A stretch of 64,000 nucleotides of DNA, taken from contig LNEB01000013.1 in the NCBI GenBank assembly GCA_001464795.1, positions 1 to 64,000 of the forward strand, in the 5' to 3' direction. Under the pieces are notes generated by a model, which worked only from the letters and a program-made list of their open reading frames with translations, was not told the DNA's origin and did not search any database. Both the position numbers and the translations under genes were made by a program. The DNA is from Bdellovibrionales bacterium Ga0074139. Its GTDB lineage: Bacteria > Bdellovibrionota > Bdellovibrionia > Bdellovibrionales > Bdellovibrionaceae. This document shows, in pieces, positions 33,186 through 42,255 of the stretch (position 1 is the first letter of the stretch; the number at the start of each line of letters is the position of its first letter).

Positions 33186-34580
33186 TTAAGCTCGGTTATA
33201 ATCATCAGAGTAGCGAACGATGTCGTCTTCACCGAAATAAGTACCTAATTGGACTTCAACAAATTCTAAAGTTTTATCACTGTTATTGCGAATTCTGTGC
33301 TTGGCCCCCATAGGAATAAAAACGTGGGATCCGGCCTTCACAGGAATCACATCATCATTCAAAACCACTTCACCTTGACCTTTGGTTATAATCCAGTGCT
33401 CAGCCCGTTTGGCATGGGATTGATAGGAAATTTGAGAATGGGCCCAAACTTGAATCACTTTTGATTTAAAATCATCTGTGTTTTTTAAAATCTCGAAATG
33501 ACCCCAAGGCCGCTCTTCAGAGGAAGTATCCTCTGAAAGTTTTGATTTTTTTTGATTGAGCTGATCCACGATCTCTCGCACTTTTTGCGATGACCCCTTA
33601 GAGGCAATCATCAATGTGTCAGGCGTATCGACGACAATTAAATTATCCACATCAACCAAAGCCACTTCACGTCCGGTTTGAGAAAATACGAAATGCTGGG
33701 GCTCTGATTTTGTTGATAAAACTTCAGTCCCTTTTGCATTCAACCCTAAAGCCATAAAATGTTCGGCCACGGCATCCCAACTTCCCACATCGTTCCAACC
33801 CAAATCCACCGGTACAACCGCTAATTCATTGTCATTCAATTTTTCCATGATGGCATAATCAAGACTGATATTAGGCATTTTTTCATAAATTTCTGCCATG
33901 TTCGACAGATCTGATTTTAGTTGATTTGCCACTTTCCACATTTCGTTTTGAAACTTTTCAAAACACTGTAAAAAGGTTTTAGCTTTCCCAACAAAAATAC
34001 CGGCATTCCATAAATACTCTTGAGTCAGTAAAAACTTTTTTGCTTTTTCTAGATCTGGCTTTTCATGAAACTGAACAACGCCAAAAACTTCAGAACCTGA
34101 TTGAAGACTTTTTTTATTTTTTTGGATGTATCCATAACCAGTCTCGGGATAAGTGGGCCTCACCCCCAAAGTAACAAGCCTACCTGAATCTCCGACAGAA
34201 CTTGCCAGATTGACTGCGCTTAAAAATTCTTCTTCATCTTGAATCAAATGATCAGCTGGAAAAAATCCCACACTCTCGTTTTCTAAACCCATTAATTTTA
34301 ACCACTGGCAGGCCACTAAGACGGCAGGGCCCGTGTTTTTAGCTTTAGGCTCATAGATCACTTGTTTCACTGAAACCTTTGATTTTTTGATATGAATTTC
34401 AGTTAGGGTTTTAAGATCCTGACCTGTGACAAGAACAGGGGATCCTAGCTGAGCCACTCGCTTCAGAGTTAAATTTTGTAGCGAATCATTAAAAATTTCA
34501 CAGAATTGCTTAGGAAACTTACGTCTTGAAATCGGCCAAAGTCGTGTGCCACTGCCACCAGATAGAACTATTGGTATCAC
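33186..34580 (-). CDS. manC: Mannose-1-phosphate guanylyltransferase / mannose-6-phosphate isomerase (ManC/AlgA type)
   Basis: I take the GTG at 34580 as start because GAGGGAG lies 9 bases ahead and the family begins with IPIVLSGGSGTRLWP; the ORF runs back to 34652. The 464-residue enzyme has the GTP/sugar-1-P nucleotidyltransferase domain (SGGSGTRLWP, VGFFPADH, WNAGIF, DLGWNDVGSWDA) and a C-terminal cupin isomerase domain (QISYQSHAKRAEHW, GQGEVVLNDD, IPMGAKHRIRN). It makes GDP-mannose from mannose-6-phosphate via both steps, supplying LPS or capsule synthesis. Confidence 0.93.
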   Translation of the reverse strand: MIPIVLSGGSGTRLWPISRRKFPKQFCEIFNDSLQNLTLKRVAQLGSPVLVTGQDLKTLTEIHIKKSKVSVKQVIYEPKAKNTGPAVLVACQWLKLMGLENESVGFFPADHLIQDEEEFLSAVNLASSVGDSGRLVTLGVRPTYPETGYGYIQKNKKSLQSGSEVFGVVQFHEKPDLEKAKKFLLTQEYLWNAGIFVGKAKTFLQCFEKFQNEMWKVANQLKSDLSNMAEIYEKMPNISLDYAIMEKLNDNELAVVPVDLGWNDVGSWDAVAEHFMALGLNAKGTEVLSTKSEPQHFVFSQTGREVALVDVDNLIVVDTPDTLMIASKGSSQKVREIVDQLNQKKSKLSEDTSSEERPWGHFEILKNTDDFKSKVIQVWAHSQISYQSHAKRAEHWIITKGQGEVVLNDDVIPVKAGSHVFIPMGAKHRIRNNSDKTLEFVEVQLGTYFGEDDIVRYSDDYNRA

Positions 34581-34726
34581 GCTGAATATCTCCCTCAAAA
34601 ATAAATTAGAGCTTGTAAAATAGCCACACTCTCTGTCGCTTCCAAGCAACAAAGATGATTCGTATTGTCATGTAGACCTCGAGCCAAACTCTTGGCATAC
34701 TAATGCTTCTTTACCAGGAGAACAAA

Positions 34727-35842
34727 ATGTCTTCGATCCCATTTATCGATTTAAAATCACAGTACAACGCTCTTAAAACTAATATCGATTCTCGAATCAT
34801 GAAGGTTCTCGAATCGGGGGCATACATCGGTGGGCCTGAAGTGGCAGAACTTGAAAAAAAATTAGCCGAACATACGGGTGTTAGTCATGTGCTAGCCTGT
34901 GCTAGCGGAACAGATGCACTTCTTATTCCTATGATGGCACTTGGCATTGGCCCAGGTGATGAAGTGATCACCACTGGATTTTCTTTTATCGCGACTGCTG
35001 AAACAATAGTACTTGCTGGCGCTAAACCAATTTATGTTGATATCGACAAAAGAACTTACAACATTGATCCTGTTGCCATCGAAAAAGCGATCACCCCTAA
35101 AACCAAAGCGATCGTTCCTGTATCTTTGTACGGACAAGTGGTCGACATGGATGAAATTATGGCCATTGCAAAAAAACACAACCTCTATGTTCTCGAAGAT
35201 TTGGCACAAAGTTATGGCGCACGCTACAAAGATAAAAAAAGTGGATCCTTTGGAATTGCCTCTGGAACCAGCTTTTATCCTGCAAAACCATTAGGTTGCT
35301 ACGGTGACGGCGGAGCTATTTTCACCAATGACGCCAAACTAGCAGTCGCTATGAAAGAAGTGCGCGAACACGGCTCTGAAAAGAGATATTACCACACAAG
35401 ACTAGGCGTGAATGGCCGCTTAGATACTATTCAGTGCGCAATTTTGCTGGCAAAATTGGAACGCTACGATTGGGAACTGGAACAACGCCAAAGAGTGGCA
35501 GATCGATACAATCAGGCGTTTTCAGAAATCAAAGCTCCTCAATTCACCACACCTTATATTAAACCTGATAGAAACTGTGCTTGGGCCCAATACACTTTAA
35601 CCGTTGAAAACAGGGCTGAATTTCAAAAGAAGCTACAGGATAAGGGTGTCCCTACCTCGGTTCACTACCCTATGACCATGGCCGATCAACCCTGGTACAA
35701 AGAGCACACAGCAGGGGCCACAGCGAATATCCCCAATGCTCGTTGGGCGGCGGACCACGTCGTGAGCTTACCGATGTTTCCTGATATGACAAATGACATT
35801 CAGGACCGAGTGATCGAAGCCGTCATTACTGCTTTAAAATAA
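34727..35842 (+). CDS. DegT/DnrJ/EryC1/StrS-family sugar aminotransferase
   Basis: From the ATG at 34727 (CAGGAG ahead) the enzyme is 371 residues. It has CASGTDALLI (PLP phosphate), TTGFSFIATAE, EDLAQSYGARYK and the PLP lysine motif FYPAKPLGCYGDGGAIF. This places it among nucleotide-sugar aminotransferases, close to WbpE/WlbC-type enzymes that act on UDP-3-oxo-GlcNAcA derivatives; the exact substrate is inferred. It leads the kdsA transcription unit and probably supplies amino-sugars for LPS or capsule. Confidence 0.9.
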   Translation: MSSIPFIDLKSQYNALKTNIDSRIMKVLESGAYIGGPEVAELEKKLAEHTGVSHVLACASGTDALLIPMMALGIGPGDEVITTGFSFIATAETIVLAGAKPIYVDIDKRTYNIDPVAIEKAITPKTKAIVPVSLYGQVVDMDEIMAIAKKHNLYVLEDLAQSYGARYKDKKSGSFGIASGTSFYPAKPLGCYGDGGAIFTNDAKLAVAMKEVREHGSEKRYYHTRLGVNGRLDTIQCAILLAKLERYDWELEQRQRVADRYNQAFSEIKAPQFTTPYIKPDRNCAWAQYTLTVENRAEFQKKLQDKGVPTSVHYPMTMADQPWYKEHTAGATANIPNARWAADHVVSLPMFPDMTNDIQDRVIEAVITALK

Positions 35843-35853
35843 AGGAAGATAAA

Positions 35854-36705
35854 ATGCATCAATTCCATCCGCTTAAAAAACCTGTAGTTCTTCAGCAAGG
35901 ATCTCACAAGATCACATGGGGCGATGGTAAAAACTTTGTGCTTTTTGCAGGTCCTGACATCATTGAAGATGAGGGCCTTGTGATGGAAGTCGGTCATGAA
36001 TTGAAACGTGTGACCACGAAATTAGGTATTCCTTGGATTTTAAAATGCTCTTTTGATAAAGCCAACCGCCAAAGTCTTAAAAGCTTTCGCGGTCCCGGTA
36101 CTGGTTCCGCTCTCAAATCTTTAGAAAAAATAAAGACCCAGCTTGATTGTTTACTTCTGACTGACATTCACGAAACCATTCAGGTCGAACCCACTGCTGA
36201 AGTGGCAGACGTTTTACAAATCCCTGCCTTTTTAAGTCGACAAACAGACCTGATGGTAGCGGCTGCAAAAACAAACCGTGTGATTCATATCAAAAAAGGA
36301 CAATTCTTAGCCCCCTGGGACATGAAAGCTATCGCTCAAAAAGCGGTGGAAACAGGAAATGACAAACTTCTTCTTTGCGAGCGAGGAACCACTTTTGGCT
36401 ATAACCGCTTAGTTAATGATATGACAGGACTTGTGGAAATGCGCGCTCTTGGCTTTCCCGTTATTATGGATGTGACTCACTCCACTCAGTTACCAGGCTC
36501 CACTGGCGAAAGCAGCGGAGGTCGCTCAGAGATGGTGGCCCCTCTTGCACGAGCAGCACTGGCCGTCGGAGTAGACGGAATTTTTCTTGAAACTCACCCC
36601 AATCCTGCAGCCGCACTTTGTGATGGACCTACTTCTTTGCCACTTAAAGATTTAGAACCTTTGCTTCAACAACTCATGAAAATTTGGAAAGTTCACTCGG
36701 CGTGA
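35854..36705 (+). CDS. kdsA: 3-deoxy-8-phosphooctulonate (Kdo-8-P) synthase
   Basis: The 283-residue enzyme condenses phosphoenolpyruvate with arabinose-5-phosphate to Kdo-8-phosphate for lipid A-core. Characteristic segments are FAGPDIIEDEGLVMEVG, LKCSFDKANRQSLKSFRGPG, TDIHE, DVLQIPAFLSRQTDL, IKKGQFLAPWDM and ERGTTFGYNRLVNDM, all typical of KdsA. It follows the aminotransferase by 11 bases and its stop overlaps the next start (GTGA). Confidence 0.96.
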   Translation: MHQFHPLKKPVVLQQGSHKITWGDGKNFVLFAGPDIIEDEGLVMEVGHELKRVTTKLGIPWILKCSFDKANRQSLKSFRGPGTGSALKSLEKIKTQLDCLLLTDIHETIQVEPTAEVADVLQIPAFLSRQTDLMVAAAKTNRVIHIKKGQFLAPWDMKAIAQKAVETGNDKLLLCERGTTFGYNRLVNDMTGLVEMRALGFPVIMDVTHSTQLPGSTGESSGGRSEMVAPLARAALAVGVDGIFLETHPNPAAALCDGPTSLPLKDLEPLLQQLMKIWKVHSA

Positions 36706-37670
36706 ATTTTAAAAAACACGCCATGACTTTTCTAAAGCTCAGCTTTTCTGCTGGGCTTGTCTACTGGCTGATTTCCACAGATCGATTCAAACTCAGCGAA
36801 CTCGAAAACTTCTTAACCCCTCCCAATCTCTTGATTGCCTTTATACTAGTGGGTTTAGGCCTTCTCATTATGACTGAAAGGTGGCGTGGATTGATTCAAT
36901 CTCAAGGCTACAGCTTAAGTCGCTTAGAAATTATCAGACTGAATCTTATTGGTTTGTTTTTTAATTTTGCTGTACCAGGCGGTGTGGGCGGTGATGTGAT
37001 TAAAGCCCACTATCTTCAAAAAGACTTACAAATTCCCAGAGCTGTTTCCTACTCAAGTGCACTCATGGATAGGATTTCAGGGCTTTACACATTTGTTTTA
37101 TTAGCTCTTTCCGGTCTGATATTTGAAATTTTTTATCTCAAGGTCAGTAACTCCACTTTGAATCAACTTCTGTTCTGGGTCTGCTTTATATTTTTAGGGA
37201 TGACGACATTTTTTGTAGGCCTAAAGTATTTTAAAACCACCGAGCTTCAAATGAGCGATAGTGGTATTAAAGGAAAATTTTTTAGATTTAGTTTTGCCTG
37301 TAAAGGCTTTGTACAAAATCCTAAAATTTTGTTGATCGCAATTTTCACAACCGTGCTGGCACAAAGCACGACTCTTTTATTTTTTAATTGGTTTATCGAG
37401 ACTGTGATGAACGAAACCGTCAGTGGACCGCTATTATTTTTCGTAGTCCCGTTGGGTTTTATGCTGATGGCCATTCCCATCACTCCAGCTGGAGTGGGCG
37501 TAGGACAAGCGGCTTTTTATTTTTTATTTCATACTTTTTCAGAAGGAAAAATTAATTCTGGATCCAGTGTGATAACAGCTTTTCAGCTGATGCTTTTTGC
37601 TTGGGGCCTGGTCGGATCCTACTTCTATCTGACAAAAAAAAATCGCTCTCACATATCTGCTGAAATTTAA
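36702..37670 (+). CDS. Lysylphosphatidylglycerol-synthase-type membrane protein (UPF0104)
   Basis: A GTG at 36702 overlaps the kdsA stop and gives 322 residues. The protein has about eight membrane helices and the family motifs LLIMTERWRGLIQSQG, NLIGLFFNFAVPGGVGGDVIKAHYL and PITPAGVGVGQAAFYFLF. This corresponds to the flippase-like membrane part of MprF without the synthase domain. Members flip or modify lipids or glycolipids; position in an LPS-sugar operon suggests lipid-linked sugar handling. Confidence 0.9.
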   Translation: MNFKKHAMTFLKLSFSAGLVYWLISTDRFKLSELENFLTPPNLLIAFILVGLGLLIMTERWRGLIQSQGYSLSRLEIIRLNLIGLFFNFAVPGGVGGDVIKAHYLQKDLQIPRAVSYSSALMDRISGLYTFVLLALSGLIFEIFYLKVSNSTLNQLLFWVCFIFLGMTTFFVGLKYFKTTELQMSDSGIKGKFFRFSFACKGFVQNPKILLIAIFTTVLAQSTTLLFFNWFIETVMNETVSGPLLFFVVPLGFMLMAIPITPAGVGVGQAAFYFLFHTFSEGKINSGSSVITAFQLMLFAWGLVGSYFYLTKKNRSHISAEI

Positions 37671-37711
37671 TTAAGCAAATCCCCACTTGCGTTTTATGTA
37701 TTGAAAGTCTT

Positions 37712-38329
37712 CTATTTTTTATTTCGGTACTGAATATGTCCCGATTCCACCAAAGCTTTTTCAGTCAAAAAACAAATCGTGTGGTAAATTGCAATGTGAC
37801 ACTCTTGAATCCGAGCCGTGTGGACTCCAGGAGCTAAAATCACAACATCAGCAAGATTTTGTTTTTGAGCCTCACCACCTTCTTTTCCAGAAAGCAAAAT
37901 AGACTTCACACCTTTTTCTCGGCACATTTTAAAAGCTCTTAGTAAGTTCTCTGAATTTCCCGAAGTTGTAATCCCTAGGAACACATCTTGAGGCTTCATC
38001 AAGCCTTCCACTTGCCTAGAAAAAATTTCGTTGTAGCCGTAATCATTTCCAACTGCAGTTAAAAGTGATGAGTCCACTGTCATGGCATAAGCCGGCAATG
38101 GGGTCCGATCAAGAGCTAGCTTTCCCACCATTTCGGCTGCGATATGTTGAGCATCGGCTGCTGATCCACCATTTCCGGCTATAAACAACGCGCCTTTGTT
38201 TTGATAAGAATGAATGATCATCTCGGCGGCTTTCACAACTTGAGATTGGACTAAAGCGTTCTCTGCTAAGATTTTAAAGGTTTCAAAAGATTCTTGAAAA
38301 CTACTTTTAACATATGCACCGTGATCCAT
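37712..38329 (-). CDS. gmhA: Phosphoheptose isomerase (sedoheptulose-7-phosphate isomerase)
   Basis: From the ATG at 38329 (GAGGG 8 bases ahead) the enzyme is 205 residues. The SIS-domain signature is clear: GNGGSAADAQHIAAEMVGK, AVGNDYGYNEIFSRQVEG, GITTSGNSENLLRAF and ECHIAIYHTICF. It converts sedoheptulose-7-phosphate to D-glycero-manno-heptose-7-phosphate, the first step to LPS core heptose. DiaA is a paralogue with similar sequence, but the LPS-gene neighbours favour GmhA. Confidence 0.92.
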   Translation of the reverse strand: MDHGAYVKSSFQESFETFKILAENALVQSQVVKAAEMIIHSYQNKGALFIAGNGGSAADAQHIAAEMVGKLALDRTPLPAYAMTVDSSLLTAVGNDYGYNEIFSRQVEGLMKPQDVFLGITTSGNSENLLRAFKMCREKGVKSILLSGKEGGEAQKQNLADVVILAPGVHTARIQECHIAIYHTICFLTEKALVESGHIQYRNKK

Positions 38330-38455
38330 ATTCAATGCCCTCACAACTCTATTTTCAAATTTAATACAGCCTCTAAGAATCTACAATGTGACTCGCCACG
38401 CAAACTAGATGAAAACGGTGATCTTAAAACACATTTTGCCTATCATACTTTTCAT

Positions 38456-38512
38456 TGCCAATCGTAGTTGCCACTGCCAATCATGACTGCTACTGCCAAT
38501 CATGATTTTTAC
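38456..38512 (+). repeat. Three tandem imperfect 19-base repeats upstream of the TIGR03546 gene
   Basis: Units at 38456-38474, 38475-38493 and 38494-38512 share TGCCAATC at their start and AC at their end; units 2 and 3 share TGCCAATCATGA. They end 6 bases before the ribosome-binding site GGAGGA (38515-38520). They could be regulator-binding sites or a replication-slippage product. Confidence 0.75.
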
Positions 38513-38524
38513 TCGGAGGAATCC

Positions 38525-39055
38525 ATGACTTTACTTCTCAAGCAAATTTTTGCCTTTTTAAGGCTGCTTAATTCCGACACTGGAACAGAGCAATTGGCAG
38601 CCGGCCTAACCATGGGACTCTTTCTGGGCTTCTCCCCCTTTTTATCGCTTCAAACCCTCCTATTTTTGTTTGTTCTTTTCTTCTTCCGTATCCAAATCGG
38701 TGCAGCTTTCCTAGGTGCTTTCTTTTTCAAGTTTGTCGCTTTCCTTGCAGATCCCTTGGCTGACATCCTTGGCCGAATCGTACTTGAAGCAGAGGCTTTA
38801 CGAAGTCTTTGGGTGACCCTCTACAATATGCCGATTATTCCAATGACACGATTTAATAACTCGATCGTCATGGGGTCTTTCTTAGCAGCTCTCGTCCTTT
38901 GTGTGCCCACCTACTTTGCATTCAAGTCTCTCATTCTCAAGTACCGAGCCACAGTGGTGGCTCGAATTAAAGAAACCAAAATCTGGAAAGCTATTACAGC
39001 CACCAAGTTTTATAATTGGTACATTAGCTACGACAAACTCTACGGGGCACAATAA
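38525..39055 (+). CDS. TIGR03546-family membrane protein
   Basis: The strong site GGAGGA before ATG 38525 fixes the start, 57 bases inside the ORF. The 176-residue protein has four membrane helices with the DUF2062/TIGR03546 signature LAAGLTMGLFLGFSPFLSLQ and FFFKFVAFLADPLADILG. TIGR03546 proteins are nearly always encoded beside TIGR03545, as here, so the two are thought to work together in the envelope; the process is unknown. Confidence 0.88.
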   Translation: MTLLLKQIFAFLRLLNSDTGTEQLAAGLTMGLFLGFSPFLSLQTLLFLFVLFFFRIQIGAAFLGAFFFKFVAFLADPLADILGRIVLEAEALRSLWVTLYNMPIIPMTRFNNSIVMGSFLAALVLCVPTYFAFKSLILKYRATVVARIKETKIWKAITATKFYNWYISYDKLYGAQ

Positions 39056-39057
39056 TC

Positions 39058-40998
39058 ATGGAGCAAAATAATATGAAAGAAAAAAAAGGCCTTGGTAAAA
39101 TCATTCGTTTTGAAGCGATTATCCCTTTTACAATTATTATTTTATTGATCGTTCTTTATACAAAATTCTTCTTTGATTCTCATATGAAATCGGCCCTCGA
39201 GTGGGGAATGACAAAAGCTTTGGGTGCAGAAGTTAATATTGCTAGTTTTCAAACAAAAATTTCTGATCTATCGCTCAAAATACAAAAAATTGAGATCACT
39301 GATGCTCAGGCACCTCATCAAAACTCCATTCAAATCGGAGAAATTCGATTTTCTGCTCTTTGGGATGCAATTCTTCGTGCCAAGTTAGTCGTTAATGAAG
39401 CTGCCATCGAGCAAATTGAATTTTCAGTGCCACGAAAAAAGCCAGGCTACGTAGCGCCACCGACTTCTTCAGAAGAAGAAGGACCTAGTGCCATGGATAA
39501 AATTAAAGACCAAGCTTTGGACGCCACCCAAAAGAAATTTAGCAATAATGTTTTAGGCGACGCCGCTTCTTGGCTTGGCAATCCTGATCAAGATCCCCTG
39601 GAAGGGATAAAAGGATCAGTTCAATCAAAAGCTCTGATCGAAGCTTTCGAGAAAGAAATCGAATCAAAGAAAAAGGGTTGGGAAAAAAGATTTGCTGAGC
39701 TTCCTAAGCCAGAGGAGTTCAAAGCCTTAGGCGACCGAATGGGCAAAGTGAAAACATCTAATTTTAAAAACCCAGGCGAACTTGCATCATCACTTCAAGA
39801 GCTTGATAAAATTGTCAAAGAGGCCGACAAAAAATACAAAAGTATCGACGGTGCAAATAAAGACTTAACAAGCGACTTAAAAAGAATCGACAGCGAAATC
39901 AAATCCATTGAATCCCAAGTTAAAAACGACATTAAAGATCTAGAAAATAGAATCAAACTTCCAAAGCTAGACGCTCAATCACTGGCCACCTCTGTATTCA
40001 TGGGCTATTTAAGTCCGTACAAGGATCAAATGCTTAAATATAAAGCCATGGCCTTAAAGTACATGCCTCCTAACTTAAAGAAAAAGGGAGGAAATGAGCC
40101 TGACCCCTCGATGCAACCTAGGCCTCGTGCCAATGGAGTGTCTTACGAGTTCGGTAAACCCATGGCCTACCCACTTGTATGGATCAAAAAAACTCGTATT
40201 ACATCGCAAGCTGGAAGCTCACCCTACTCTGGCAATATTGAGGGTGAAATTCGTCACATCTCAACTAACCAGCTTTTGACTAATGAACCCATTGTAGCGG
40301 ATTTAAAAGGCAACTTCCCAGCCTCACAAGTCGAAGGATTTCGAACTCAACTCACTTACGATAACAGAAAAGCTGAAAGCCTTGTCGATTTTCAACTCGC
40401 AGTGGCCTCATACAAAGTTCCCGCACCAAAAACACTACTTGAAACAAAAGATATTAATTTAGTTTTAAATGAATCCAATGCCCGGCTTAATCTAGGACTG
40501 CAACTCATTGACCTAAAGGCCTACACTCTCAATATTCAAAATGATCTCACCTCAGCTCAATTTGCCGTCACAGCACCTCAAAAAATAGTGAAAGAAGTTT
40601 TTGAGAGCGCTTTAAGTTCACTTCCAGAAATTACTTTAACAGCAAAAGCCAAGTCTCAATTACCCAATTTTCCATTAAATATTGATTCCAATTTAGGTCG
40701 TGAGCTGGGTAAGGCTTTTGAGAAGGAACTCAAGGCTCAAGTCGACAAAGCAAAAAAAGCGCTCCAAGAACAAATTGATCGGGAAATTTCAAAAAACAAA
40801 GCGGCACTTGATAAACAGATCAATGAATTTAAATCTCAAATTCAAGGTCGACTGGATAGCCTGAAAAACCAAGCAGAGGGGCAAAAGAAACAAGCAGAAA
40901 ATCAGATCAAAAGCTCTCAAAAATCATCTGAGAATAAGGCTAAAGAGCAGATTGGAAAAGAAGCCGAAAAAGCCCTAAAAAAACTTTTTGGTAAATAA
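39058..40998 (+). CDS. TIGR03545-family envelope protein
   Basis: This 646-residue protein has an N-terminal membrane anchor (AIIPFTIIILLIVLYTKFFF) followed by an AsmA-like beginning (GMTKALGAEVNIASFQTKI, LKIQKIEI). A long charged coiled-coil region (about 190-300) and a C-terminal lysine/glutamine-rich coiled coil (about 550-640) complete it. It starts 2 bases after the TIGR03546 stop, the standard partner. The AsmA-like N-terminus hints at a lipid-related periplasmic role, which is only inference. Confidence 0.88.
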   Translation: MEQNNMKEKKGLGKIIRFEAIIPFTIIILLIVLYTKFFFDSHMKSALEWGMTKALGAEVNIASFQTKISDLSLKIQKIEITDAQAPHQNSIQIGEIRFSALWDAILRAKLVVNEAAIEQIEFSVPRKKPGYVAPPTSSEEEGPSAMDKIKDQALDATQKKFSNNVLGDAASWLGNPDQDPLEGIKGSVQSKALIEAFEKEIESKKKGWEKRFAELPKPEEFKALGDRMGKVKTSNFKNPGELASSLQELDKIVKEADKKYKSIDGANKDLTSDLKRIDSEIKSIESQVKNDIKDLENRIKLPKLDAQSLATSVFMGYLSPYKDQMLKYKAMALKYMPPNLKKKGGNEPDPSMQPRPRANGVSYEFGKPMAYPLVWIKKTRITSQAGSSPYSGNIEGEIRHISTNQLLTNEPIVADLKGNFPASQVEGFRTQLTYDNRKAESLVDFQLAVASYKVPAPKTLLETKDINLVLNESNARLNLGLQLIDLKAYTLNIQNDLTSAQFAVTAPQKIVKEVFESALSSLPEITLTAKAKSQLPNFPLNIDSNLGRELGKAFEKELKAQVDKAKKALQEQIDREISKNKAALDKQINEFKSQIQGRLDSLKNQAEGQKKQAENQIKSSQKSSENKAKEQIGKEAEKALKKLFGK

Positions 40999-41003
40999 TT
41001 GGA

Positions 41004-41588
41004 CTATTTTTTTTCTGATGATTTTTCAAAATCTTTTATCATTATTTCGAAGTAGGACTTAGCATCTTCAGTTGTCCAATCAATGGCACCAGATATCTTT
41101 TTAACCATTTTTTTATCCTGATTATAGATATAACTTTCAGGCAGCTTATTTACGTTCCAGCGCTTTATAAACTGCTTTTCAGAGTCCCATACGATATTAA
41201 AATGATTGGCCTTTAATGCCTCAGGAAATGACTTCAGAAAAACATTCATCTCTTCTTGATTCGAGTCTCCTGATATTGCCATTATAACAACTTTACCGTT
41301 AAACTGATTCGAAAGATCAATAAGTTGAGGAAACTCATCCACACAGGGAGCACACCAAGAGGCCCAAAAGTGCATGATATAAATCTTATCATCGCTTGCA
41401 TTGAACTCAAATTTTTGGCCTTTGATATCTGATATTTTTGTTCCGATGAGAGACTCAATGCTAAGTGACTTTTCTGTGACTCGCCCTGAGAGCTGACTGC
41501 TTGGAGATTTTAGCCAATAGAACAAAGCTACTGAGGCAATAATAATGGGTAATAATATTATGAGTGGTCGAATATAAATTTTAGACAT
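41004..41588 (-). CDS. TlpA/ResA-type membrane-anchored thioredoxin
   Basis: The 194-residue protein has one N-terminal membrane segment (LIILLPIIIASVALFYWL) and a periplasmic thioredoxin fold with the active site FWASWCAPCVDEFP (WCAPC near 82-86) and the cis-proline loop KLPESYI. Such proteins reduce disulphides in apocytochromes or other exported proteins, or act as periplasmic peroxidase partners. It is convergent with the TIGR03545 gene (5-base gap). Confidence 0.92.
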   Translation of the reverse strand: MSKIYIRPLIILLPIIIASVALFYWLKSPSSQLSGRVTEKSLSIESLIGTKISDIKGQKFEFNASDDKIYIMHFWASWCAPCVDEFPQLIDLSNQFNGKVVIMAISGDSNQEEMNVFLKSFPEALKANHFNIVWDSEKQFIKRWNVNKLPESYIYNQDKKMVKKISGAIDWTTEDAKSYFEIMIKDFEKSSEKK

Positions 41589-41624
41589 ATTCGAATTCTC
41601 TCACAATTCCATGCCTTCAAAAAG

Positions 41625-41655
41625 AAAAAAGGCCTGATTTTCATCAAGCCTTTTC
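41625..41655 (-). terminator. Intrinsic terminator after rplQ
   Basis: On the minus strand AAAAGGCTTGAT pairs with ATCAGGCCTTTT (one mismatch) around a short loop and is followed by TTTCTTTTT. It lies 43 bases after the rplQ stop and closes the ribosomal protein series. Confidence 0.75.
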
Positions 41656-41698
41656 ATAAATTTTTTGTCTGAAAGATTACAAATAAAGTAGACTTGCA

Positions 41699-42238
41699 CT
41701 AGGCTCTAGAGACTGTACGTGCCTTTTTCTTTGCTTTCTGAGTTTTCTTCTTTTTGTTAGCAACCAAAGTCGTCACTGCTTTTTTAGCCTTCGCCTTAGC
41801 TTTTGCTGCCGTTTTAGCTTTATCTGTAGATTTTGAACCTTTAGTATCTTCAGACTCGTTGGAGCCTTTAGTTTTAAAGTCATAGTCTACAAATTCGATG
41901 AACGCCATTTCAGCTTGATCACCAGGTCTACGACCAATCTTGATGATACGAGTGTATCCACCAGGACGGCTTTGGAATCGCTTTGATAAATCATCTACGA
42001 TAGTTGTCATAGCATCTTTATTTGCAATTCGAGCCAAGATCACACGACGAGTCGCTACATCACCTTTTTTTCCAAGTGTAATGAGCTTTTCAATGTGTCT
42101 TCTGAGTTCCTTAGCTTTATCAACAGTCGTTTTGATGCGACCGTGTTCAACTAAAGAAGTCATCAAACCTCTTAACAAGGCTCTTCGTGGCTTTGCTGTT
42201 CTACCAAAATGTTTAACTCTTCTTCTATGGGACGACAT
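41699..42238 (-). CDS. rplQ: 50S ribosomal protein L17 with basic C-terminal extension
   Basis: Residues 1-115 are a normal L17 ([21 protein letters not shown], then [28 protein letters not shown] in parts), which lies by the peptide exit tunnel. The protein is 179 residues instead of the usual ~120-130. The extra ~60 residues are lysine/alanine-rich with a KAKAKAKK stretch, likely disordered and RNA-binding. It is the last gene of the series, 17 bases after rpoA, and is followed by a terminator. Confidence 0.96.
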   Translation of the reverse strand: MSSHRRRVKHFGRTAKPRRALLRGLMTSLVEHGRIKTTVDKAKELRRHIEKLITLGKKGDVATRRVILARIANKDAMTTIVDDLSKRFQSRPGGYTRIIKIGRRPGDQAEMAFIEFVDYDFKTKGSNESEDTKGSKSTDKAKTAAKAKAKAKKAVTTLVANKKKKTQKAKKKARTVSRA

Positions 42239-42255
42239 ATATTACCTCAAAAAAA

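Noticed and set aside
38456-38512. CRISPR-like array from the tandem repeats
   Set aside because: Units are directly adjacent without spacers and there are only three.
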